Origin: Muribaculaceae bacterium
GTDB taxonomy: Bacteria; Bacteroidota; Bacteroidia; Bacteroidales; Muribaculaceae
DNA length: 64,000 bases
Reading direction: 5' to 3'
Assembly: GCA_017548365.1 (NCBI GenBank)
Contig: JAFZAC010000028.1
Location: 17,257-81,256, forward strand
The notes under the pieces: model-generated
Told to the model about the DNA's origin: nothing
What the model saw: only the letters and a program-made list of their open reading frames with translations
The model's database searches: none
Made by a program: the position numbers and the translations under genes
Shown: positions 18,093 to 26,965 of the stretch, in pieces
Layout: every line of letters begins with the position of its first letter
Numbering within the stretch: the first letter of the stretch is position 1

Positions 18093-18137
18093 AGAATTTC
18101 TAGAGGTTCTAGATTTACTAGATTCCCTAGAAATTCT
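18093..18137. repeat. Intergenic array of five imperfect 9-bp units (AGANNNNCT)
   Basis: Reads in phase as AGAATTTCT, AGAGGTTCT, AGATTTACT, AGATTCCCT, AGAAATTCT. The ends of each unit (AGA...CT) are constant and the middle varies. It lies between the stop of pgi and the start of the SpoU gene (both minus strand). A similar CTAGA array occurs at 45592-45626. Confidence 0.6.
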
Positions 18138-18154
18138 ATAATATGACGCTTTGT

Positions 18155-19468
18155 TTAAAGGCGCTTTGCCAGTTCGGCGCTTTGGGCCTCATAGCCAGGT
18201 TTGTTGAGGAGTGCGAACATATTCTTCTTGTAGGCCTCCACTCCAGGCTGGTTGAAAGGGTTGACTCCAAGCATGTAGCCACTCATGCCACACGCTTTCT
18301 CAAAGAAGTAAATTAGCTGTCCAAGATACTTCTCGTTAAGTGCTGGTAAGGTGATAAGAATATTTGGTACACCTCCATCAACGTGAGCCAGGCGGGTGCC
18401 AAGCTCAGCCATCTTGTTCACTTCGTCAACCCGCTTGCCAGCGATGTAGTTGAGGCCGTCGAGGTCGGCATCGTCGGTGGGAATTACAACCTCATTACGC
18501 TGCTTCTCAACAGTGATGACGGTCTCGAAGATAGTGCGCTCGCCTTCCTGAATCCATTGTCCCATCGAGTGAAGATCAGTGGTAAAGTCGACACTAGCAG
18601 GGAAGATGCCCTTGCCGTCTTTACCCTCACTCTCGCCATAAAGCTGTTTCCACCACTCGGCAAGGAAGTGCAAGCTAGGATTATAGTTCACAAGTATTTC
18701 AACCTTCTTACCAGCCTGATATAGCGCATTTCGGGTAGCAGCATAGTCGACCATCATGTCGGCTGGAGCATTCTCCATCTCAACCGCGCCTGCCACTAAA
18801 GCATTGATGTCGAAACCAGCGATAGCTACAGGCAGCAAACCAACGGGAGTTAGCACCGAGAAACGGCCACCCACATTATCAGCGATGACATAAGTCTTAT
18901 AACCTTCTTGAGTAGCGAGGCTGCGCAATGCGCCGCGTTTAGCATCGGTAATAGCAACAATGCGTTTGGCGGCCTCGGCTTTACCCACTTGCTTCTCAAG
19001 CATATTCTTCAATAGACGGAAAGCGATGGCAGGTTCGGTGGTAGTTCCCGACTTGGAGATTACCACGATGCCAAAGCGCTTACCCTCAAGCAGACACATC
19101 AAGTCGCTAAGATAATCTTCGCCAATGTTGTTTCCGGCAAATACAACCTTGACACCATTGCTCGATTTATAGGCTGCGAAGTTGTCGCTCAACGCCTCGA
19201 TCACGGCTTTTGCACCCAAATAGCTGCCGCCAATGCCAATTACCACCACATAGTCGCACTCTTGGCGCAGTTGTTGTGCGGTAGCGTTGATGTCATCGAG
19301 CTGATTGGCAGTTATCTCGCTTGGCAGATGAAGCCATCCCAAGAAGTCATTGCCTGCACCGTCACCTTTCTCAAGGGTTTCAACGGCTGCTAGGGCTTGA
19401 GGTTTAAAAGCTTCTATTTCTTTCTCGCTGACAGTTCCAAGAACTGATTTATTGTTGATATTTATCAT
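18155..19468 (-). CDS. pgi: Glucose-6-phosphate isomerase
   Basis: Interconverts glucose 6-phosphate and fructose 6-phosphate in glycolysis and gluconeogenesis. It is the short Bacteroidetes/Firmicutes type (437 aa). The sugar-phosphate (SIS) motifs [15 protein letters not shown] and [16 protein letters not shown], the PGI signature [16 protein letters not shown], the glutamate in [16 protein letters not shown] and the lysine in [10 protein letters not shown] are all present. The ATG at 19468 ([11 protein letters not shown]) fits family length. It is probably co-transcribed with, or downstream of, the GNAT-like gene at 19528-20661. Confidence 0.96.
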   Translation of the reverse strand: MININNKSVLGTVSEKEIEAFKPQALAAVETLEKGDGAGNDFLGWLHLPSEITANQLDDINATAQQLRQECDYVVVIGIGGSYLGAKAVIEALSDNFAAYKSSNGVKVVFAGNNIGEDYLSDLMCLLEGKRFGIVVISKSGTTTEPAIAFRLLKNMLEKQVGKAEAAKRIVAITDAKRGALRSLATQEGYKTYVIADNVGGRFSVLTPVGLLPVAIAGFDINALVAGAVEMENAPADMMVDYAATRNALYQAGKKVEILVNYNPSLHFLAEWWKQLYGESEGKDGKGIFPASVDFTTDLHSMGQWIQEGERTIFETVITVEKQRNEVVIPTDDADLDGLNYIAGKRVDEVNKMAELGTRLAHVDGGVPNILITLPALNEKYLGQLIYFFEKACGMSGYMLGVNPFNQPGVEAYKKNMFALLNKPGYEAQSAELAKRL

Positions 19469-19493
19469 AATTATTGGAATTAAATGAATTTAA

Positions 19494-19528
19494 AATTATG
19501 CATTGTGCATTATGAATTATGCATTAAT
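19494..19528. repeat. Intergenic array of five 7-bp units (MATTNTG)
   Basis: Reads in phase as AATTATG, CATTGTG, CATTATG, AATTATG, CATTAAT between the pgi start and the stop of the next gene. The 7-bp period is the same as in the longer array at 52507-52576. Confidence 0.55.
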
Positions 19529-20661
19529 TAAATTGGCATTGTGAAGGCGCGACGGCGCTTGTTAAGTATAGTGTCGAAGTATTGCCATTGCTTCTGCACC
19601 ATTTCGTTGTGCTCAAGTTCATGACTGCTCTCGGCCCATTTGTATCCAAGCTTGATAAAGCAAGGAATAAGGTCTGTGAAAAGCAGCGAGTTCACGCCCT
19701 TGCTCTGGTATTCGGGCTTCACCGCCACGAGCAGCAAATCAACCACATCGTTCTTCTTGAATGCCTTGAGCATGTGATACCATCCCGTTGGGAACAGGCG
19801 TCCACGGTTCTTAATAAGGGCTTGCGACAGCGAAGGCAAAGCAATACCCACACCAACGAGCTCACGAGTGTCGTTCTTGATGATAAGCGACAAGTCTTCG
19901 AGTGGCAAATAAGGCAAATACATCTTGATGTAGTGGTTAATCTGTTTCTCACTAAGCTGAGAGTAGCCATATAAGTCTTCAAAAGCCTCGTTGATGAGCT
20001 TGAAAATAGCCTGACCATAGTCTGCAACCAGTTGCTTGCGGTTAGTGTACTTGACATTGTCGAGGTTGAAGCGCTTTTTTACGATATCGCTGATGCGCTG
20101 CATCTTCTCGGGGACCTGTTCAGGCACCTTGATGTGAAACTCTACCCAGTCGACATCCTTGACAAATCCCATGCGCTCAAATTGCTTGGGATAGTAGTCA
20201 TAGTTGTAGATGGTGGCATTAGTGCCCACTTCGTCAAAGCCCATCACCAAGCAACCTTCGGGATCCATGTCGGTAAAACCCAAAGGTCCCATAAGTTCGG
20301 TCATGCCTTTTTCTTTATTCCACTTCTTAACTGCATCGAAGAGGGCGTCAACTACCTCGTCATCATCGATAAAATCAACCCATCCGAATCGTCCTTCCTT
20401 CTTGTTGTGACTTTCGTTAAAGCGGTGGTTGATGATGCCGGCAATGCGTCCCACAGGTTTGCCATTGCGATAAGCCATGTAATAGACGCTCTCGCAGAAG
20501 TCAAACGCTGGGTTCTTATCTGGCATCAGTGTGCCAATCTCATCGCTAATGAGTGCAGGTACATAATATTTGCTATCACGATAGAGCACATCGATGGGAA
20601 ACTTCACATACTTAGTCAGTTCCTTCTTGGTAGGTTCTATTTTTCTGATTTCTACTGCCAT
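19528..20661 (-). CDS. GNAT-fold conserved protein (putative acyltransferase)
   Basis: A 377-residue cytoplasmic protein of a type widespread in Bacteroidetes and usually annotated as hypothetical or GNAT N-acetyltransferase. Visible acetyltransferase-like features are the N-terminal FIDDDEVVDALFDAVKKW region with GPLGFTDMDPEG, and a C-terminal segment VVDLLLVAVKPEYQSKGVNS, where VKPEYQSKGVN fits the acetyl-CoA pyrophosphate loop (Q/RxxGxG/A-like). Substrate is unknown. A TATCTTTG promoter lies 29 bp upstream, and the gene is divergent from the tRNA-Pro gene. Downstream is pgi. Confidence 0.75.
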   Translation of the reverse strand: MAVEIRKIEPTKKELTKYVKFPIDVLYRDSKYYVPALISDEIGTLMPDKNPAFDFCESVYYMAYRNGKPVGRIAGIINHRFNESHNKKEGRFGWVDFIDDDEVVDALFDAVKKWNKEKGMTELMGPLGFTDMDPEGCLVMGFDEVGTNATIYNYDYYPKQFERMGFVKDVDWVEFHIKVPEQVPEKMQRISDIVKKRFNLDNVKYTNRKQLVADYGQAIFKLINEAFEDLYGYSQLSEKQINHYIKMYLPYLPLEDLSLIIKNDTRELVGVGIALPSLSQALIKNRGRLFPTGWYHMLKAFKKNDVVDLLLVAVKPEYQSKGVNSLLFTDLIPCFIKLGYKWAESSHELEHNEMVQKQWQYFDTILNKRRRAFTMPI

Positions 20662-20689
20662 AATTATTCATTTATTTTTTATCTGAGTG

Positions 20690-20697
20690 CAAAGATA
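20690..20697 (-). promoter_or_regulatory. -7 box of the GNAT-like gene
   Basis: TATCTTTG on the minus strand, 29 bp before the ATG at 20661. Confidence 0.6.
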
Positions 20698-20740
20698 TAG
20701 TTTTTTTGCCACAAAGAAGGTATTATTAAAACATTTTTAC

Positions 20741-20748
20741 TACCTTTG
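20741..20748 (+). promoter_or_regulatory. -7 box of the tRNA-Pro gene
   Basis: TACCTTTG, exact TAnnTTTG match, 20 bp before the first base of the tRNA. No clear TTTG -33 box at the usual spacing. Confidence 0.65.
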
Positions 20749-20768
20749 CAGCGCAAAAACAATCAGTT

Positions 20769-20842
20769 CGGGGTGTAGCACAGTTGGTTAGCGCGCCACG
20801 TTCGGGACGTGGAGGTCGGAAGTTCGAGTCCTCTCACCCCGA
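20769..20842 (+). tRNA. tRNA-Pro (anticodon CGG)
   Basis: A full 74-nt cloverleaf: acceptor CGGGGTG/CACCCCG, D arm GCAC...GCGC, anticodon stem CCACG/CGTGG around the loop TTCGGGA (anticodon CGG), variable loop AGGTC, and T arm GGAAG-TTCGAGT-CCTCT. Discriminator base is A and no CCA is encoded. One T-stem pair is A-C (positions 52-62), which is unusual. It reads CCG proline codons. Confidence 0.95.
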
Positions 20843-20852
20843 CCCGAATAAG

Positions 20853-20889
20853 AAAGCGACAAGAGAAATTCGTCTTTTGTCGCTTTTTT
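20853..20889 (+). terminator. Intrinsic terminator of the tRNA-Pro gene
   Basis: A 10-bp stem AAAGCGACAA/TTGTCGCTTT with a 14-nt loop, ending in a T run. It begins 11 bp after the tRNA. The rest of the gap to 20980 holds only a TAACTTTG box at 20954-20961, a candidate promoter for the next gene. Confidence 0.85.
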
Positions 20890-20980
20890 CGTGTTTTTTT
20901 GAGTAATCGTATGTTTTTTTCAAGGTCATGATGCTTATGTTTTAAATTATTATTAACTTTGGGGGTTAAAATAACAAGAT

Positions 20981-22816
20981 ATGACTATAAGGATAAAAAT
21001 CAAGACAATAGTGATAGCCTGCTTGTTGGCTATCATCAGTAGTGTGCCAGCAATGGCCGAGGAATTCACTACTGCTACTCCCATCAACAGCGAGCAGTAT
21101 AACAAGTGGAAAACAAGCAAGCCATTCACACAGGCCCTTGAAGCTCTTCAAAAAGACGAAATAAAAGATGCTGTGAAGGGGTTCACACAGGAGCTGAAAC
21201 TTCATCCCGACAACGCCTATGCAATGTGCAACCTAGCTCAGGCCAATTGCCTGATGCGTTTGGAGCAGCTTCTTGATGAAACCGATTATTATCGTGCCGA
21301 CACCGCCACTGTAATAGCAGCCAACAAAAAATTCAAAGAGCTTGTGAGCAGCGATGCAAAGTATCTTGAGACTTCCATTACCAAACTTCCCCCTCAAGAC
21401 AAAGAATCGCAATGCGCTGCCTATCTAGCCCTTGCCGAAATACTGTCGACCTACTGTTATGATGACGAGGATGCGATACTCAAGGCGTTCAACAACGCCA
21501 TTGCCTGTCATCCGTGCAAGGAGAGTTATTTTGCACGAATTAGTTATATGTATGAAAACAACGAAAACTTTATAAGCCATATAGAAGACGATGCCAAAGC
21601 AGTCTATTCTATTGCCCCCAACGATGCCTCAGCTGTGAAGCTAATGGCGCTCGTGTGCTATGAGAAAAAAGATTATGACGGTTTCATAAATCATTATGAT
21701 GAATATCAAGCCATTGCTAAAGCCGAGGAGCTGCAACCCGACTACGACCTTGACATGCTATATGCAAGCATACTTGAGGACAACAATTTGACCGATGACG
21801 CCATCGCCCTTTATTTAAAGATTATCGCCTACAGCCAGAAAACAACTGCATTAAAAAAGTTGCTTGCGATAATCAAAAACGACGAATCAACTGCCGATGT
21901 AGTGCTATCAACGATAAAACAGATGCAATTTGCCGAAGAAGGAGATGACGAAGTGTGGGGTATCATCCAGGGTATCATCTTCAAGGACTGCCTCAAAGAT
22001 TATGACTCGGCTATATCATACTACAAAGAAATGCTGGATGCCAATCCTGGCGTGAGCTATTACATGCAAAGCCTAAGCCAATGTTATATGATGAAAGGTG
22101 ATATCGCAAACGCCAAATTATATACTCAAGCTTCGGACATTGTAGACAATTCCAATAAATATCGAAGCCTGCTCTTCCAGCTTGGCGAAATAGCTCCCCT
22201 GCTTGATTATTACAATACAGCCAATACTACTATTGATTTCTTTGATTATAGCGACAACTACTATACCAGTCAGGCCATTCTTCACACAATGAACCACGAT
22301 TACGATAAAGCTATAGAAATCTTGAGCATGGGTATAGCCAATGGAAAAGAATCTCCTGAAATTGATTATTACTATGGCTACGCACTGAACAGAATGGGTC
22401 GATATGATGAGGCTATGACTTACCTACAGAAGGCTTTGTCGAAAAAAGATGAAGGTGAAGAGCTGGACCGTGTGACTTCCATTCTTCTGAAACTTGAGCT
22501 TGGCGATAGCGATAATGCTAAAGAAGAGATAGACGATTTGAGCCGTGAATGGCTTCAAAACCTTGAGTATAATATACCTGGATTTGAGTCTATGAATTCA
22601 CTGGATGCCTATGATTTGGCATGTCTTTATTCTTTAGCAGGCGACACCGACAAAGCCATGGAATTCATGCGACTACATTTCGAGCAAGATAAGTTCCCTT
22701 ACAACTTTGGGCTCATATCTAAAGACTTTCAGCTCGACAACCTGCGTTCCCTGCCCGAGTTCCAGGAACTAATCAACAAATATTATTTTGAGTGGAAAAG
22801 CAATAACAAAAAGTAA
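20981..22816 (+). CDS. Exported TPR-repeat protein, paralogue A
   Basis: A 611-residue protein with signal peptide (ends VPAMA), so periplasmic or surface. Just after the signal is INSEQYNKWKTSKPF, then helical tetratricopeptide-type repeats through the protein (for example NAYAMCNLAQANCLMRLEQL, DYDSAISYYKEMLDANPGVS, EIDYYYGYALNRMGRYDEAM). The end is SLDAYDLACLYSLAGDTDKA...PEFQELINKYYF. The next gene has the same start and end motifs and is a clear paralogue. TPR arrays mediate protein-protein contacts; the partner is unknown. The two genes are 23 bp apart and likely co-transcribed. Confidence 0.82.
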   Translation: MTIRIKIKTIVIACLLAIISSVPAMAEEFTTATPINSEQYNKWKTSKPFTQALEALQKDEIKDAVKGFTQELKLHPDNAYAMCNLAQANCLMRLEQLLDETDYYRADTATVIAANKKFKELVSSDAKYLETSITKLPPQDKESQCAAYLALAEILSTYCYDDEDAILKAFNNAIACHPCKESYFARISYMYENNENFISHIEDDAKAVYSIAPNDASAVKLMALVCYEKKDYDGFINHYDEYQAIAKAEELQPDYDLDMLYASILEDNNLTDDAIALYLKIIAYSQKTTALKKLLAIIKNDESTADVVLSTIKQMQFAEEGDDEVWGIIQGIIFKDCLKDYDSAISYYKEMLDANPGVSYYMQSLSQCYMMKGDIANAKLYTQASDIVDNSNKYRSLLFQLGEIAPLLDYYNTANTTIDFFDYSDNYYTSQAILHTMNHDYDKAIEILSMGIANGKESPEIDYYYGYALNRMGRYDEAMTYLQKALSKKDEGEELDRVTSILLKLELGDSDNAKEEIDDLSREWLQNLEYNIPGFESMNSLDAYDLACLYSLAGDTDKAMEFMRLHFEQDKFPYNFGLISKDFQLDNLRSLPEFQELINKYYFEWKSNNKK

Positions 22817-22839
22817 AACACTCTAAAAAACACAAGACA

Positions 22840-24801
22840 ATGAAATATCTCAAACAATATGGCTTATGGGTGATGCTGCTGGTATTAATCGCCTTTTACG
22901 CACCACTTGCAACAGCACAAAATAATGCCACCAACGAAGATTCCGAATCGGATATCATCAATAGCGAGCAGTACAACAAGTGGAAGAACAGCAAGAACTT
23001 TGTTGCTGGTGTCAAAGAGTTTGACAACGAGGATTTTGAAGATGACACCTATGAGAAAGCTCTTGGATTCTTCCAGAAAGAAGTAAAACAACATCCCGCC
23101 AATGGATATGCCTACTGCAATATGGCGCTATGTCAAAAATACATAGCTCTTATCGCTCTTAACAAACAGTTGTATGAGCTTTATAACAGCGAAAGTGCCA
23201 ATATGGAAAATATCGATGAACTTTTTCAAAAAGGCAAACAGCAACGTGACAAAGAGTTCCTTAACGCAGCAACCGTGCTCGACAAGGGCATTTCCTTGTT
23301 GCCTCCAAAGGACAAAACCTCTTTGTGCAAGGCGTATACACAAAAAGGCATTATCTTGAACGAATGTTTCGACAGCGACTCGTCGAAGGTAGTTGCATGT
23401 TACCTGAAGGCACTTGAATTGATGCCATCCCTTGAGGCTTATACCAATCTTATCGACTTTTATAACGAAAAAGAAGACCCAATCACAGCCAACTATTACA
23501 CTCTCGAAGCCTATAAAAACCTAAAAGATATTGACGATGATGATTTCATGGCCACAATAGCATCAACTCTTGCCGATAATGGCGAGACCGATAAGGCAAT
23601 GGAAATCATCAATACTATTTTGAGAAAAAATCCTCAAAACACCGATGCGATAACCACAAGAAGCGACATTTATTATCAACAGAAAAACTATAACGCTTAC
23701 ATTGACGACATAATCACTCTCTCCAACGCAGGAAAATTAAACAACACAACAAGTTTGCTGGCTCAAATTGCCAACATGAACGAGGATAATCTCGATTTGG
23801 TATTACAAAAGGTACACAATGCACAAGAGCTTGACAAAGAAGAAAACCACACCAACTGGCAACTGGTTGAAGGTTATCTGCAAATGAATGAGTCGCATAA
23901 TTATCAAAAAGCGTTAGAAAGCATGAAAAATGGGCTAAAAAGCACCTATACATCCTTTGTTCTTGCGAGAATTGGCGAATGTTTCTACCTGATGGGCAAG
24001 ACCGATAATGCTCTTCAGTTCATAGAGGATGCCCAGCTGCTCCTCAACAAGGAAAAGGCCGAAGATGAGGAAGATGACGATGACAACGACTATCTCCTCG
24101 ACAAAATACAAATCGAGATGAATTGTGGTCTTGTAGAAAATGTCATCAATGACGCACAGATTTATCGCATCTTAAAAGGCGACGGACCTCAGTCAGAACC
24201 TGCCTATACCGTACTGGAATGGGCCTATAGGACTAAAGGATGCTATAAAGACGCCCTAAGCATCACCGACAAGTGGATGGAAGTCACAAGCGACAAGGCC
24301 AACGTGCAATACCGACGTGCCAACATCCTTTATGCTATGGGCCGAACCGATGAAGCTCAGCAAGAACTCAAGGATCTCCTCGCCAAGGAAGAGAACTTTG
24401 ATAACAACCAGGAATTTAAATTCAATATTTTGCAGCGTTTGAGCCGCAATGATGAAGCTAGAGATATTCTGGAAACACTTGTTGCCAACACCGAAAAGAT
24501 AGAAAATATGATGACAACTCCAGAATCACTAAATAACGAAGATTTATCGGAGATAATGTCTTTAGAGGCAATGTCATTATATAATATTGCCTGCTCCTAC
24601 TCTCTTCTTGGAGATACCGACAAGGCAATTGATTACTTGAAACGTCATTACGAGAGTTATACTGGAGCGATGCAACCAAACTTCGATTACACAATTCTTG
24701 ATTCAGACTTTGACAACATACGTCAAAATCCTGAGTTCATGCAAACCATCAACCACTATAAGACAATGTGGCTCAACGGAGAGTTGAAACCAAAGAAATA
24801 A
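22840..24801 (+). CDS. Exported TPR-repeat protein, paralogue B
   Basis: A 653-residue paralogue of the preceding gene. It has a signal peptide (ending PLATA), an INSEQYNKWKNSKNF motif directly after it, TPR-like helices throughout (for example GLSHN-type units, VQYRRANILYAMGRTDEAQQ) and a C-terminal unit ACSYSLLGDTDKAIDYLKRH followed by NPEFMQTINHY. An acidic stretch (AEDEEDDDDND) lies at about residues 405-415. It follows its paralogue at 23 bp and precedes a small membrane-protein gene by 2 bp, so these probably form one operon. Function unknown. Confidence 0.82.
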   Translation: MKYLKQYGLWVMLLVLIAFYAPLATAQNNATNEDSESDIINSEQYNKWKNSKNFVAGVKEFDNEDFEDDTYEKALGFFQKEVKQHPANGYAYCNMALCQKYIALIALNKQLYELYNSESANMENIDELFQKGKQQRDKEFLNAATVLDKGISLLPPKDKTSLCKAYTQKGIILNECFDSDSSKVVACYLKALELMPSLEAYTNLIDFYNEKEDPITANYYTLEAYKNLKDIDDDDFMATIASTLADNGETDKAMEIINTILRKNPQNTDAITTRSDIYYQQKNYNAYIDDIITLSNAGKLNNTTSLLAQIANMNEDNLDLVLQKVHNAQELDKEENHTNWQLVEGYLQMNESHNYQKALESMKNGLKSTYTSFVLARIGECFYLMGKTDNALQFIEDAQLLLNKEKAEDEEDDDDNDYLLDKIQIEMNCGLVENVINDAQIYRILKGDGPQSEPAYTVLEWAYRTKGCYKDALSITDKWMEVTSDKANVQYRRANILYAMGRTDEAQQELKDLLAKEENFDNNQEFKFNILQRLSRNDEARDILETLVANTEKIENMMTTPESLNNEDLSEIMSLEAMSLYNIACSYSLLGDTDKAIDYLKRHYESYTGAMQPNFDYTILDSDFDNIRQNPEFMQTINHYKTMWLNGELKPKK

Positions 24802-24803
24802 TC

Positions 24804-25079
24804 ATGCAAGAAAGCCGTCAACACACACCTCGCTGGAAGAAATTACTCATTGGCTTGTCGCTGATACCACTGCTGTGGTGGCCTGTTTCGCTGTTGCACG
24901 ACAGCGCTTTTGTCTTCAACGGAACTAAGCGACTTCTTATGATACTCTTTCCGTTCTACGCCATCGGCTCTATAGCATTGGCATGGCATTGCCGCAATGA
25001 GCGCCCCGAAGTAATGTGGGTGCTGATCGTGGTGCTGTGGTTGAGCTATGCGGCCATTTTCACAATTGCCGCCATATAA
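24804..25079 (+). CDS. Small membrane protein of unknown function
   Basis: A 91-residue product with three likely membrane segments: about 12-32 (LLIGLSLIPLLWWPVSLL), 42-60 (LLMILFPFYAIGSIALAW) and 70-90 (VMWVLIVVLWLSYAAIFTIAA). The chosen start is the ATG at 24804, two bases after the stop of the TPR gene, rather than an internal upstream ATG in that gene. The tight spacing suggests translational coupling with the TPR pair. No family is recognised. Confidence 0.65.
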   Translation: MQESRQHTPRWKKLLIGLSLIPLLWWPVSLLHDSAFVFNGTKRLLMILFPFYAIGSIALAWHCRNERPEVMWVLIVVLWLSYAAIFTIAAI

Positions 25080-25128
25080 ATAATAAATTTATAATGATAA
25101 GATAAACCATAAACGTTAAAACAAAAAA

Positions 25129-26802
25129 ATGATAGACGAACTAAAGATTTTTTGCAAAAATACACAGGAGTATATCGACATTGACGGTGGCGACACCTTA
25201 CAAGATATATATGAGACTATAGAGAAGCGCATTCCCTTCAGGCCTATCTGCGCCCTTGTAAACAATAAACTTGAAGCACTCAACTATCCAGTTTTCGGAC
25301 CAAAGATGGTGGAATATTTAGAGCCCATCTCGCCTCAAGGCATCAGGGTTTATATACACTCGTTGTGCATGGTGCTCTACAAAGCAATTGTCGACCTTTT
25401 TCCTGGTAAACGCTTGCGCATCGAGCACAGTATCTCGGGAGGCTTCTATTGCACCATCAAGCATGATGAAGAGCTGCTCACACCCGAAAATATCGAGCGA
25501 ATCAAGGTGCAAATGCAAGAGATTATAGACAAGGACCTCAAGTTTGTGCGTCGCGAGCGTCTCACCACCGACGTAGTAGAGATGTTCCGCAAGCAGGGCC
25601 TCAATGACAAAGTGCGACTACTCGAATCGAGCAACGACCTCTACACCACCTTCTATAAACTTGACAATGTAATCGATAGCTACTATGAACCTCTAGCACC
25701 TTCAACTGGCTACATCACAGCATTCAACCTTGAGCCATATAAAGACGGAATGTTGTTGCTAGGTCCTGATAAGAACGATGAAAATAAGCCTCGCAAGTCC
25801 TATCCCATGGAGAAGATGTTCAAGGCATTCACTAGATATGTGAAGTTTAACGATATCGTAGGACTCGATGACGTGGGGACTCTTAACAAAGGTATAGAAA
25901 AAGGTTGGGCACCCGATATCATCAACGTTGCCGAAGCTTTGCATGACAAGATGTTTTCACGCATTGCCGACGACATAACCGAACGTTACAACAATGGTGG
26001 TGCACGTGTAGTACTTATCGCTGGACCATCTTCAAGTGGAAAAACAACTTCTAGCAAAAGATTGGGCATCCAGCTTATAACCAATTATATAATACCTAAG
26101 GTCATCTCACTCGACAATTACTTTGTCGACCGCACCCGCACCCCTCGAGACGAGAAAGGAGACTACGACTACGAGTCTCTCTATGCACTTGATCTTGAGC
26201 TGTTCAACAAAGACCTCAAGGCGCTCATCAACGGCGAGGAGGTGAAGATGCCAACCTACAATTTCCACACTGGCGAACGCGAGTATCGCGGCAACACGCT
26301 CAAGCTAGAGGACAACAACATCTTGCTCATGGAAGGAATTCACGGACTGAATCCTGAATTAACCAAAGATATTCCTGACGAAATGAAATACCGCGTGTAT
26401 GTTAGCGCACTCACCACACTGAGCATCGACGACCATAATTGGGTGTCGACCAGCGACAATCGCCTGCTGCGCCGCATAGTGCGAGACTACAAGTACCGTG
26501 GTGCCGATGCTCAGGCGAGCATCGCGCGCTGGCTGAGTGTGAGACGCGGTGAGGAGAAATGGATTTTCCCCTATCAAGAGAACGCCGACGCTATGCTTAA
26601 CTCATCGTTGTTATTTGAACTTGCAGTGATGAAAGATCAAGCCGAACCCATCCTTAAGCAAGTGCCCACCAACGTGCCTGAATATGCCGAGGCGAGCCGT
26701 TTGCTGCGTTTCCTGCGCTACTTCAAGCCCATCAGCGACACAACAATCCCAAGCACGAGCTTGATACGCGAGTTCCTAGGCGGCAGCAGCTTCCGCGACT
26801 AA
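25129..26802 (+). CDS. Nucleoside kinase of the TGS/uridine kinase-like family
   Basis: A 557-residue cytoplasmic protein. An N-terminal TGS-like domain (about 1-70) and a threonyl-tRNA-synthetase-like second domain (about 75-180, with HSISGGFYC) precede a P-loop kinase domain. The Walker A motif GPSSSGKTTSSKR lies at about residue 300. It is followed by VISLDNYFVDRTRTPRDEKG, where the Asp fits the uridine kinase/phosphoribulokinase fold. The C-terminal region has HDWVST-like and RRIVRDYKYRGADA segments. Such proteins are annotated as nucleoside kinases in Bacteroidetes and Firmicutes; the exact substrate is unknown. Confidence 0.88.
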   Translation: MIDELKIFCKNTQEYIDIDGGDTLQDIYETIEKRIPFRPICALVNNKLEALNYPVFGPKMVEYLEPISPQGIRVYIHSLCMVLYKAIVDLFPGKRLRIEHSISGGFYCTIKHDEELLTPENIERIKVQMQEIIDKDLKFVRRERLTTDVVEMFRKQGLNDKVRLLESSNDLYTTFYKLDNVIDSYYEPLAPSTGYITAFNLEPYKDGMLLLGPDKNDENKPRKSYPMEKMFKAFTRYVKFNDIVGLDDVGTLNKGIEKGWAPDIINVAEALHDKMFSRIADDITERYNNGGARVVLIAGPSSSGKTTSSKRLGIQLITNYIIPKVISLDNYFVDRTRTPRDEKGDYDYESLYALDLELFNKDLKALINGEEVKMPTYNFHTGEREYRGNTLKLEDNNILLMEGIHGLNPELTKDIPDEMKYRVYVSALTTLSIDDHNWVSTSDNRLLRRIVRDYKYRGADAQASIARWLSVRRGEEKWIFPYQENADAMLNSSLLFELAVMKDQAEPILKQVPTNVPEYAEASRLLRFLRYFKPISDTTIPSTSLIREFLGGSSFRD

Positions 26803-26965
26803 CCATTTACGCACTTTCTCCTTTCTCCAATTATTTCTCAATAGAATTATTGACATTACCTTAAAATAAATCTTTTTTTTGATTACTTTGAGCTGAAAAT
26901 AGCTATTAAGAATCAAACAGACGTTTTTAACACAAAAAATTATTAACTCTTACATATTTATAATT

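Noticed and set aside
20769..20980. Integration site at tRNA-Pro with a mobile element
   Set aside because: No integrase, no direct repeat of the tRNA 3' end, and the following genes look like ordinary chromosomal genes.
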